Shown here piece after piece: positions 1-10,204 of a stretch of 28,366 nt of DNA. The notes under the pieces were generated by a model. That model did no database searches, was not told the origin of the DNA, and saw only the letters and a list, made by a program, of their open reading frames with translations. The position numbers and the translations under genes were made by a program. This stretch comes from Kipferlia bialata (taxonomy: Eukaryota > Fornicata). The stretch is from contig BDIP01000151.1 of assembly GCA_003568945.1 (NCBI GenBank), positions 1 to 28,366 of the forward strand, written 5' to 3'. Numbering within the stretch: position 1 is the first letter of the stretch; each line of letters opens with the position of its first letter.

Positions 1-19
1 CTTAGGGAGTGTGTTTTCT

Positions 20-45
20 CCCCCCCCCCCCCCCCCCCCCCCCCC
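20..45. repeat. Poly-C block
   Basis: 26 C in a row near the left edge, just before the first recognisable acceptor. Probably an assembly edge. Confidence 0.9.
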
Positions 46-83
46 GCTTTCGCGACCAGTTCTGTTACTGATACTCACCCCAG

Positions 84-1313
84 CCATACCCTGGTCTGAC
101 CAGTCCCCCGAGAGAGGGGGCCAAGGGCACAACATCAGAGACGGTATGTACCTATAGCCAACATCTGGAGTGGTGTAGTGTGGTGTATCTCGTGGAGGTT
201 TGATGTCTGCCAGTATACTGGTGTTCTCTCTCCTTGGGTACCAACCGCCCCCACTCTTTCATTTACTAGATATTACTAGCCCTATTTGGCGACCACTCAC
301 TGTCTCCTACTACTGCATGACACCTAACGACCCATCCTCGCTAATCACAGTGTATGGTCTGCCACTCACCCCATGGTCTAAGCATTCTCGCACCCAATTG
401 ATATACTGTAGACATTTACAGTGGACATCTATCTCCCTCTCCATGTTGCTGAGTATATCCACCCTCTGGGACTCACTCTCAGGATATTGTCTGGGATGTT
501 GACTTGCCCTCGTTCCTCGCAATCAACCAGGCTTTCAAGGAGGCCCAACCACGCTTCCAGGAGCTCATCCCATTACTAGGTGTGTGCTCGTTTCTATATA
601 GGGATACAAACCTGTTTTTCCACATATTTAGTATTCCATTTTTGTATACTTTACGCTTCAAGGAGCTCATCCCCTTACTAGGTATGTGGACGTGTCTGTA
701 TACTGTATAGTATATACATATACATACATTAGCATTAATATATACTACTCCTTATACATTGACTCCAGACGGACAGGGCCAAGCATCAGTTGCTGGGTAT
801 GTCGAGGAGATCGAGTCCATTGGGGTGCGTCTGAGCATTCCTCTGGCTGTCTCCAAGGAGAGCCATCTGCAGGTATGTTGCAGTCTCTTAGCATTCAATA
901 CACTGGGGTGGATGGGTCTTAACACTGCTGCCTACAGAAGACTACTGTCTATAGTACCCAGTAATACCCCGACCGTTCCTAGGCCACACATACAGTGTCT
1001 CACCATAACTATGATACATTTCCACTATTAGATTCTAACTGTCAGCAAGCCCTGGCGGTAGTGATGGGGTCGACCCTCCACAGGATTGATGACCTCATTG
1101 ACAAGATTGCAAGCACAGTGCTGGAGCATGGAATAGGTGAGAGTGTCTTATTCGGTATATCAACAAGGTAGTCTCTTCGGTCAGGTCGCAACACTAATGA
1201 TGTCTCTCTCTTGCCCTCCCACCAAAGATAGCGGGGCCTGTGAGGCCTTTGTGCAAATCACAGGGACATTTCGGGACCTTCTCCAGAACACCCGGACTGT
1301 GAAGAGCATCATG
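84..1313 (+). other. Gene A exons 1-5 (N-terminal part seen)
   Basis: Exons 84-143, 483-579, 769-872, 1046-1136 and 1228-1313. Phases run 0-0, 0-1, 1-0, 0-1, 1-0. The encoded segments include DIVWDVDLPSFLAINQAF, GYVEEIESIGVRLSIPLAV and STLHRIDDLIDKIASTVLEH, which look like amphipathic helices. The 339-nt gap after exon 1 (144-482) is the longest early intron and may hide a further exon; I see no clear one. Acceptors end in tactcaccccag, actcactctcag, ttgactccag, tctaactgtcag and cccaccaaag. Confidence 0.65.
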
Positions 1314-4300
1314 GTAAGTAGACTTAAAGATATACATTATATAGATGTCCTGTATACCATATTGTTGTATATGGAATATATGTAAATAGTATATGTATTC
1401 TTACACTACTGCGTATTAGTTGAAGTGCCTTTGTGATAGAATCTCTTACCCCAGGCAACTATTGATCCTTGTGAGGTTCACACGAATGCAGCGCGTGTCA
1501 GGGAGTGGGAGAGAAGGGCTGCCGCAGAGAAGGATCTGGTGACGGGTGGGAAGAAGACTGGAACACACTCCAAGAGCGTACAGCAGGTACAGTACAAGCT
1601 ATGTGCATCTATTGACAGTATCGTCAGTACTGAGTCTTCCATACTTGAGTGATGAATGTGTACATCCCGTTTACTGTTTATGGTTCTACTTCCGATAGAG
1701 ATTTCATACACAACAACGGAGTCATGCCACTACATACTGTAAACGTATATCTCAGCTACACCCGGTCCTAGCTCTCACTACAATTTCATTTGTTACTGAG
1801 TGTACATACTGCTACCAACTCTCACCTTAGGTGCAGAGTAGCGCACATGATGTGAGGGAGGATAGGGAGCCAATGAGAGAGCAGATGAGGTCTAAGAGAG
1901 AGAGGGGTCTCGTGAGGGGTGAGGATGACAGGAGAGTACACTCCAAGTCACTGCAGCAGGTACAATCGTAGCCGATTTTATATGTCTATCAATTAGTGGT
2001 ATATTGTTTCTCATTTACGTCTATAGTGGATTAGTAGGCGCCAACGCCACGTCAGATCTCATGTATCCATACTGAATCATTCCACTACATAGAACTCAAG
2101 CAGACCTCCATACTTATCCCCCCAGTTATGCCCCGGTCCCAGCTCACCCTACAGTGGATGGACAAGAGAGGCTCCAAACCTCTACAGAGAGAGTCAGGTA
2201 TGTCTCTACAGATCAGTACAAGGTACCGCTCCCTAAGTGAGTTGATGCAGATACCGGATATCAGTGATATTCTATGTATGTTTAGCACTCTTAACAGCGA
2301 TCATCGCTGAGCGATGTATAGATTCAACATATAGTCCATTTTCCTCTACCTACGGTCACGTACTTGTATCTCTTACCACAGCTCGCTAGACTTGCCCCTC
2401 CTGATGTAGCCACACTGGCACCCAGGGAGATTGAGAAGAGGGTGAGGGGAGTGCCTGCCAAGCACAAGGTGAAGACCGTGGAGAGGAAGAGGAGAGCCCC
2501 AGAGCCACACAGGCCTGAGGTGCACAAGGTAACTACACGTATGTTCATATATTGTAGGGGATTCTGTTTGTCTGACTCATTTGTGCATGCGTGTCGTTTC
2601 CGTGTGCAATGGTGTGGAGCATATGTATACATGTGTGTAGGAACCATACAATGGGATTCGTTGATGTGTTATATGTCGAGACATGTCCACACCATCACTA
2701 TACTGATATTGAACGTCGTGGATGTCTATCTCACCCCAGCGTCCCACAGACCCTCCTGCTGTAGCCCCTGGCACTCACCAGGCCCCGGTTACCCGCAAGC
2801 CCCAGGATACTAGTGTGGTCACAGAGGGTGGGACCAAGCCCAAGGTGACGGGACACGCCAAGGGAGAGAGAGGCAAGGTCAAGAAGGCAGGGAGACAGCC
2901 AGTGGCAGTGACTGGTTTCGGGCCGCAGGTAGTACTATACAGTGATTATACACCATGCCATACTGGTCTGTATTAGCACACTTTAGTCGTCTACCATCCG
3001 TGCATGTTACACGTAGTATGGAGACATCTCCCTATTGTACTTTCTATCATTATGTATGCTGACCATGGATGTATGCGTGTGTTAGGGACACCAGGTTTGG
3101 ACACAGAACAATGGCATTGACCTATATTTATCATCTATCTCTCTTCTGATGACCTGTATATCCCAGTGGTATTATCTCACAACAGGGAGGGATTCAGCCT
3201 CCTGTCCTTCCACAGCAGACTGCTGGTGCCACTAGCACCACTCAGGCACCACCACCAGGTCCTTGCAACGTCATCTCAGCCAACTCCAGAGAGGGGAAGA
3301 AGGGTGTTGAGAGGCAGGAGAGACAGGTCAAGAGAGAGAGAAGAGAACTGAAGGAGAAGGTCAAGGTGGAGAGGGAGAGGCAGGCTGACATTGCTCCAGT
3401 CAAGGCAGAGATGCAGCAGGTACCTACTATAGTGTATATATGAGTAGAGTCTATATCATCATGAACGGGGTAGGTATCAGCATTTCATTTCTCTCGTCTT
3501 CACATTATCTCTATCTCACCATAGGTAGCCGCACCCCCAGGTGGTGATACACAACCCACTGTAGCCTCCCACACTAGTCAGGCCGAGACTTCAGACGGCC
3601 AGCAGGCTGACGTGCACCACACACTTGACTCCAAGGTGAGACGTTATGGACTCAATACCATGTGTATGTGAGTATATACGTTGCGGTTCTGTTGTGTCTC
3701 TAACCCTCAGTTCCCAGACTTCAACCAGCTTGTACAGACTGTTGTAGGGGTGAATGTGCGCTTAGACGCTACCATTGTCCGGATCGGAGAGGAGCCATTC
3801 CGTTCCCTAGGTAAGACACATTATCTCTATCTATTATGACTGGTATACTTAGTTCGAGGTCTGCTTATACATCGTGCAGTAGCCTTACAGGCCCATTCAT
3901 CCTGTCAATCTTAACAACTCCAGGCTCTGACGCACGAAAGGAGATCCAGGAGAAGCTCACCACACTGGAGGGACTGCCACTGTGCCTCAGATTCCCACTA
4001 ATAGTGGACCCCATATATCCCGCCTTCCAGGTATGTATAGTGTTCAATCCTAATGTGGTGAACTATTTCATTGGAGGGGTAAAGAGACTTCACTTCTAAT
4101 GTCCAGATGGGTCTTGTGTATTCCCTGGTGTACGAGACTAGTGTCGTGGCATTGCGCACACTCACAGAGATCACCAACATATGTCTTCCAGGTGGGTCTA
4201 GTGAGTATAACACATATATACGCATGTATATACTTCTATATATACAAGTATTGACATACGTGTATACAAATTTATACTCTATTATACCAAGACGGAGGGT

Positions 4301-7300
4301 ACCCCGTCGGAACGAGGCAATACTATTCCATATTGATTCCCAGACAAGAACGCCACCTACTTTTGCAGCATTGTCCTTCAGCCGATGATGCGAGAGCTAA
4401 TGGACAACCCCACACTAGTGTCATGTCAGGTTGGTGGCCAAACCTACTACATTTGTAATATATTCTTTACTATATACTCATGGATGATACTTTCCAATGT
4501 AATACATATGCTTACACATAGTTAATGTAATGCTTACATCCAGGAGTTCATAGCGCAGGATAGGGGAGTGGTCTCACCCAAGCAGGTACATCATAGTAAC
4601 ACATGAAACTGTCCTTGAGTTACATACATATGTGATATGATGTGGGCAGTGCTAGACTAGCACTGCTAGTTCTCTTTGCAGTACGAGTCGCAATGACATA
4701 TTTGAGAGCGATGTATGGTGACATTCCTTGCATATGAGTCTCATCTCCAGCTGCCTTTCCCCAAACGCATGGCGTCTCTGATGGTCATCAATGACACCAT
4801 ATCTGATGTCTCCACCATTATCGCAGGGGATTCCGTCCTGGGCCAAGGTATGTGTCTTATTTATCATCAGAAATGCCCTCTTTCCACTATGAACTGCGCC
4901 ATTAGCTATTATGACTCATATATGGTTGGTCATACTCCTGAATATACTGGATATACAGTATTGGTGGATCATCTCATAGCCCAGACGCCGGGTTCTGTGA
5001 GATGGTCGAGGAGCTTGGGAATCAGGCTGACCTGCTCAGGACAGTCTTCAAGTATACCGGTACCCGGACACCCCAGCAACAGGTATGTGGTATAGTGTGT
5101 TGGAAGTCCTTTTCAGGTCCAGTCACTTCAGTACTACTGAGGTCTTCAGTAGTAACAATAAGTATACACTCTAATCACCAGGAGAAGATTGCAGATGGCA
5201 TAGCAAGCACTCTCCTTGATATGACGCCACTCATGGATACCATCCTGGCTACCTACAAGGAGGGTGAGACAACGTCCATGATTCAATAGCTAATTGCATT
5301 ATACCCTAGGGAATACCATACCACAATATCTGTTCCTTCCCACCCCAGACGCTCGTGTCTTCCCACTCTGCCACGCTCTCTTCGACCCCATCTATTGCAT
5401 GATCCAGGGGGACTTCTCCGTTGTGGCATACAAGGCCAAGGTCAGTAGATATTACTCATCTGTTGTATCCACACTGCCACAGTTCTCCTATACGTATCCT
5501 TGAAGGTGTATATTTCTCATATTCACACATATTCACACATCTTAGTGCGGCTAAATCAGTGAGAAGAGGCCATTTAGGAGGAATCTAATTCCTCTCTTCA
5601 TTATTCCAACTGATACAACACGGACACTATCATTGTCTTCACCCATGACTCAGTTGACAACCAGGCAGAGATACATGCGTACCCGTACCCTCCCAACCCA
5701 GCTGCCTTTGTCTCCCCTGTCCTCGATGACACTCTCGAGGGTGTAGAGAGCAGTGAGGAGGAGGGCACACTGGGGTATGAGGTACGTGGTTACAGTTACT
5801 ATTTCATTCTATATCCATGCTATTTGGGGCCACTCTCTTCTGGACATTACCCTCTGGAAGTATGGTTAGTATCTCATTAGTGTCAACACATTAGTATTTC
5901 ATCTGAACCAGGCACAGGTCCTGCATGACTTCATCGGCATCCAAGAGATCCTAGAGGCACAGGAGCACGCCAATGGGGCTCTGGGTGGGGACCCATTCAC
6001 AGACATTGGTAAGGTTTCAATAATGCTACAGATCCCCGTACAATACTACGTGTCACGAACTGTACGGACACCCACCGCTGTTTCTGCATTTTGTGTTTTA
6101 TGCCTCATCTAAACGCATCCTATAGTACTCTTAGACCTCTCACTCCAGATGAGATGACGTCTGATATCCTGCGGCAGGCCATGGAGTGGCAGTGTGAGGA
6201 CCTCCCCCCAGCCCTCTACAACTACCTGGTAAGTGAGTTGTCGAGTATATGACATGTACACTGTATTGGTACCCATGTCAAAGTCTTATTTTCCCTGTAA
6301 CCTTCAGAAATGTCAATAGCAGGAGAGCATTAGGGCCACCAGATATGTGTATTTAGTAGTACACTATAGAGGTACAATGTAGCCCCACTAACACTAGGAG
6401 AGGGTCAGGGCCAGCCTCTGTGACACCATCCTAGCTAGACACGACTACTTCCTCGGACACTTCGACGTTAGAGAGGCAGAAGGTAACATTCGTGATAACA
6501 TCACACCTAAGTTCCAGATTCACTGACATTAGAGTCATTTTCCGTGCCTGCTTTGACTCTGTGACACACACTCTTCCTCACCTCAGCCAGACTTCGTGCG
6601 AATGGGTACTTCAGCCTGATTGCCACAAGTGAGGCCCTCAAGAGGCACAGAGATCACCTGCTGGTACGTGTGACACAATACTACATACTCCTGTGATATT
6701 CTGGTCCCATTATATATATACGGCGGTGAGTACTATCTCTCAAGTATGTAATAGTCGCTCTCGAGAAAGAGTCTCACTTCAGACTGCAGACTATGTGACA
6801 CCCGTCCACAGTGCTATGGGCAACAACCCAACCCACTCTGCCACTCAGAGTAAGGGCCGTACAGCCACCCAGTCACAGGTAATACTCAGACGTCTGAAAA
6901 CTACACATGCTATCTCATGGACATTACTGATATAGGACACAGGTAAGCTTAGTGCCTATTTACGCCCCACATACATAATGTTTTTGCTGGCCAGTCTTAT
7001 ACTCATGTTCTCTTCTCTTATCTCCAGAGAGGGGTCCCAGAGCACACTACTGTCCAGCCTACAGCCACCTTCCAGGAGGCAGAGAGTGAGACCACTGCCC
7101 CACCTCCTCAGGGCCCATACATAGACCCCATCTTCCGCCAGGGGGGACCAGCTATGCAGGTCTGGTCTACACTGACCCCGGCAGAGAAGGTAGGCACATA
7201 TATAGATGAAATGATGATGAATGTGTATATGAATGTGTATTTGTATTATAATATGAGTGTGTATACAATTGACTCGTTGGTACTGATGCTTTTACTGATA

Positions 7301-9317
7301 CACGTTCTCACGTTAGGATAGAGAGCTTCAGATGATGGGGACAGCCCACATTGACGCATACAACAAGAACACTGAGTTGGCCTCCCAGGCTGCACCAAGA
7401 GGTTTGGATATTCCTCTGTACATCTCAGTATTTGTCACAGCAGTTCCCCGCAACACATGAGTAAATATGTTACGGTATAAGTATCGATAGTCTCATGGGG
7501 ACTCTCACCCACAGACTACACGACTCTGTATGCTCTCTATGAGAGTCAGAACTATCACCGTACAGTGTGTAGCTCCAGCAGGATTCCCATCCTCACGTCG
7601 GTATGTATGTGAATACAGTGTATACTTTACACCATATGCTTGGATACTCCTACACACTGCTCTCACTGTCAGCTGCCTGAGCCTGAGGAGCCAGTTGCGA
7701 TCCCACCCCCAAAGAATGAGAGCCAGGTCAGCATTCGGCAATATCTTGTTATTTGTGGCAATATGTGTTCAACTCCTGCCTCTGCTTACGGTGATATGTT
7801 CAGGTGTATTCTTCGTCTGTGACTCCTAACGATAGGAGCAGTTCATCCACCGTATCCGCAGTGCGGTTGCCGCTGGCACTGGTGTCGCCATGCACGAGTT
7901 GGTATGTGATATATATGTGTATGTGTATTTAAGAATAGTGTATATGGCAATACAATATATGCGTTGTGACAACTCCTTGTATGACAGCTACTAGCTGTCA
8001 GCTAGTCCTTGATCTCATTCCCAGAAGGAGGCTGTGCTTGTGATGGGTCCTGGCTATGACAGCAGTCTGCAGCAGACACATGCAGATGCTCAGGCTAGGC
8101 CTAAGCACTCCCAGGCAGCCCGGACAAAGACTGTGGCTACTATGGCTCCTGTGCCCCGCCCTGTTGTCAGCAGGAGACACCAGCCAGCGGCTCAGCCTGC
8201 TAGGCAGCAGCCTGTCCAGGTGCAGAGTGTCACTGCCGTAGCTGTTACTGTACAGACGCAGGCTGAGAACACTGCTGCAGAGGAGGTCCTCGACTTCACA
8301 GAGGCAGTGCCTGCCCCAGCACCTGCAAGGTACCATTTGGAATGAGTCTCTTACATACGTTCTTGATACTCGTCCATGGTTGCTAATCCTAGAACCCAGA
8401 CAGCTGCAGGACCTGCAAGAGGTGCATCCAGACAGAGAGCTGCCACTGTTTCATCAGGTATAGTAGTGGCAGTTGTGGCACTCTTCAAATCATACGGGAG
8501 TACTCTAACTGTACTTTGAGTACATGCTAATTTGGCATGATGCTAACACCTCAGGGCGCCTTGGCGATATGATTGAGAAGCTTACTACCACCCGTGACTC
8601 ACTTGTTACCGACTACATCCAGAAGTACCCAGGAGCCATCCCAGCTGCACACCTGACCAGAGGTGAGTGCTTCCTTCAATATGCTGATACCTTACAATGC
8701 ATACCAAGCACTACCATTCAACATCTCTGTGTCCTGACTCATCTAGGTGTGTACAGTAAGATGAAGTTGAGAGTCCAGAAGACCGAGAAGATCTGCGTTG
8801 ATGCACATGACCTTGTGGATCGTGCACAGCCTGGCACAGTCAAGGAGGAGCTAGTTGAGCTTCTTGCGGAGGTGGTACGTCGAATGCTAGAAATCACCAA
8901 TTATATGCGGATATATATATATATATATACGGGTGAGGAGTAGCAATCTATATATGAGTTCTGTGCGATACGGTTATATAGATATTCCAACTGCCAGGAC
9001 GGTCACCGGATCCGACTCAAGGAGCTTGCTGCACAGTGCGAGGCAGGCCTTCCCAAGAGGACGAAGAAAAGTACGTGGAGTATATAGCTACCGTGTATAG
9101 TAATGCTTCTATATCCAGATGCCGAAATATTCAGTGTGTACATAGTTTCTTCTCATTAACAGAGGCTTCGGCAGGAGGAATACAAGAATGTGTTGCATAT
9201 ATATACATGTATAACTAGTGTGTATATAACAGTATGTGCACACGTGTTTATATATCCAGATTCTACAGTTTACTTTGTGTTCATGGTCTCTTCTCATTTA
9301 CAGAGGCCGCGTGGTGA
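84..9317 (+). CDS. Gene A: large multi-exon protein, 5' partial, function unknown
   Basis: About 38 exons sum to roughly 4.0 kb (about 1,340 codons) and were joined by GT-AG borders with agreeing codon phases; the single exception is between exons 21 and 22. The product is not recognised. Its parts, in order, are a helical N-terminal region, a long basic and proline-rich middle (exons 6-12), a mostly alpha-helical stretch (exons 13-26), and a C-terminal part shared with gene B (exons 28-38). No signal peptide or membrane segment is evident. The start codon is missing: exon 1 is preceded by an acceptor motif and a poly-C block. The likely stop is TGA at 9315-9317, reached in the phase dictated by exon 37. 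A frame giving a longer tail to 9432 is open but out of phase. A gene boundary near 5500 cannot be excluded. Exon coordinates are in the block entries. Confidence 0.72.
557..684 (+). repeat. Donor-end echo in gene A exon 483-579
   Basis: AGGAGCTCATCCCATTACTAG plus donor at 560-580 recurs at 663-683 with one synonymous change (CCA to CCC) and a GTATGT donor. Confidence 0.85.
1455..3635 (+). other. Gene A exons 6-12 (basic, proline-rich middle)
   Basis: Exons 1455-1586, 1831-1959, 2126-2197, 2382-2528, 2740-2928, 3186-3419 and 3525-3635, all phase 0-0, so each could be skipped without shifting the frame. Composition is rich in Lys, Arg, Glu, Pro and Thr, with low sequence complexity; it is probably disordered, with charged helices such as ERRELKEKVKVERERQ. 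Exons 6 and 7 look like an old tandem exon duplication: they end in HSKSVQQ and HSKSLQQ and share a VREW/VRED charged core. No catalytic motif is seen. Confidence 0.7.
3711..5440 (+). other. Gene A exons 13-21 (helical region)
   Basis: Exons 3711-3810, 3924-4030, 4107-4191, 4344-4429, 4544-4585, 4751-4847, 4985-5082, 5182-5263 and 5349-5440. Phases alternate 0-1 and 1-0 with one 0-0 exon, and every join is consistent. Translation gives uncharged helical stretches such as LVYSLVYETSVVALRTLTEI and MASLMVINDTISDVSTIIAG, without low complexity. The pattern would suit an alpha-solenoid or helical-bundle protein, but no repeat signature is clear enough to name. If the donor after 5440 is not used, the frame runs on to a TGA at 5501-5503, which would make this the end of a separate gene. 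Confidence 0.68.
5441..5653 (+). other. Unresolved join between gene A exons 21 and 22
   Basis: Exon 21 leaves in phase 0, but the best frame of exon 22 needs phase 1 entry at the acceptor ending at 5653, or coding continued upstream of it (frame with VFTHDSVDNQ). No other AG lies nearby. The stretch holds a duplicated attcacacat at 5521-5540 and a small hairpin with 7-bp arms at 5578-5584 and 5588-5594. A missed exon, a gene boundary or a sequence error would each explain it. Confidence 0.4.
5654..6878 (+). other. Gene A exons 22-27
   Basis: Exons 5654-5781, 5912-6008, 6149-6228, 6398-6482, 6587-6663 and 6783-6878. From exon 23 on the phases join cleanly (0-1, 1-0, 0-1, 1-0, 0-0). Exon 22 encodes an acidic tail with SSEEEG. 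Exons 24-26 encode helical, charged segments such as ILRQAMEWQCEDLPPALYNY and VRASLCDTILARHDYFLGHF. For exon 27 the acceptor ending at 6782 was chosen because the next AG gives an immediate stop. Gene B has exons of similar phase at the matching place but with weak similarity. Confidence 0.62.
8663..8746 (+). other. Intron-like in-frame segment (possible exitron), gene A
   Basis: It begins with GTGAGT and ends in ctgactcatctag, a good acceptor for this locus. However, it is 84 nt long, has no stop in the frame of its flanks, and encodes an ordinary-looking stretch starting GECFLQYADTLQC. The gene B counterpart has the same length, borders and open frame, with about 8 differences in 84. Either it is plain exon or it is an optional, frame-keeping intron. 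Confidence 0.6.
9110..9310 (+). repeat. Acceptor-side echo in the last intron of gene A
   Basis: The stretch from tatatccaga to cttctcatt-acagaggc occurs at about 9110-9166 and again at about 9250-9308; only the second leads to the final exon. Confidence 0.75.
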
Positions 9318-10204
9318 ACAGAAGTATGCCTTGAGAGCCACGGGTATCTATGTGTCCCTGTGGAGTGTTTTCTGTTGGGCACTGGGCAGTTGGATGCTGT
9401 GTGTCCCCACTCGAGTGAAGGACGGACTCTGAGTGAGAGAGAGCATCTAGATATGGTGCCTCTGTTGGCAGTAGTTGCTGCCTGAGTTTTGTGTTGGTAT
9501 GATCGATGGGCCGATCCCAGTATATAAATATCGTTGTTTTGCGACTTCCTGCTAGGTCACACTCAATACGTTTTCGGTACCATGCGCATACTGTATACTG
9601 TAATGAACTGCCGTACTGTAGAGAGAGGCAGTTGAGGGGGGTATGGTAGGGATGTCTACATACTGTATACTACAGTGACTGTAACAGCCGGTAGACCATC
9701 CACACTGTATACCCTCTACAGTTACAAACCAAGACCATCACATATACAGTAGAGCCAGTGAAAGTACTACTGTATTCCTCTGTCTCTCTACCTTCAACTA
9801 TCCACCTTGAAGTCTAAGGCTTGAACGGTTACGGATATACATCTAAACCACTTTAGCCTACCGCCAGAGAAGAAATAGTTACTTGAGTGGTCTGATTGCT
9901 GTGTTGTGGATCAAGAGCTGCCCTCTTCTTCCCTTCTGCACAGGGCAGGTCTACACACGTTCTTGTCAAAAACTAGCTCTAGAGCAGTTGTATGGTGAGT
10001 GTCTGTCCGGCCTAGTGTGGTATTTAACGTCGACATACTTAAGTGTTGGGGTTGCCTCATATTGACTCTTATATCATTTTCACATAGTGTATACGGCAAG
10101 CTGAACCCGAGTTTACGATACAATTTATAGTATTACTGGTACCAGATTTGCTGGGTATTTCCGTGTAACTAACACCACCTTTGATATCCTGACTGACATA
10201 CCAG
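9318..10204 (+). other. 3' flank of gene A and intergenic stretch
   Basis: The first 350 nt or so (to about 9660) match the 3' flank of gene B at 14111-14480, for example gttggtatgatcgatggg at about 9492 and about 14299. This marks the end of the tandem duplication. A 9944-9994 segment with an acceptor before it and a GTGAGT donor after it could be an early exon of gene B, but it does not connect in phase to what follows. No other gene is seen. Confidence 0.55.

Larger units (their letters stand above)
7028..9317 (+). other. Gene A exons 28-38 (C-terminal part shared with gene B)
   Basis: Exons 7028-7189, 7317-7401, 7515-7600, 7673-7726, 7836-7901, 8025-8329, 8393-8457, 8555-8662, 8747-8874, 8998-9070 and 9304-9317. 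Gene B repeats the order, and exon lengths 85, 86, 54, 66, 108, 128, 73 and 14 are the same in both copies. Conserved blocks include MGPGYDSSLQQT, a variable Gln/Ala/Pro-rich linker, an AAEEV-(L/I)-DFT motif, and a helical module from LGDMIEKLTTTRDSLVTDY to the end. A GAT-like three-helix fold came to mind but no diagnostic residues support it. The 84 nt at 8663-8746 look like an intron yet are open in frame. Confidence 0.78.

Noticed and set aside
1-60. Telomere at the left edge
   Set aside because: It is a plain C run with no repeat unit containing other bases, followed directly by coding exons.
200-502. 100-codon frame in the first long intron of gene A
   Set aside because: It overlaps the exon at 483-579 in a different frame, has no match in gene B, and the exon frame fits the splice phases.
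7515-9070. VHS/GAT-type adaptor identity for the C-terminal part of gene A
   Set aside because: The helical content and a Gln-rich linker recalled it, but no diagnostic residues could be aligned by eye.
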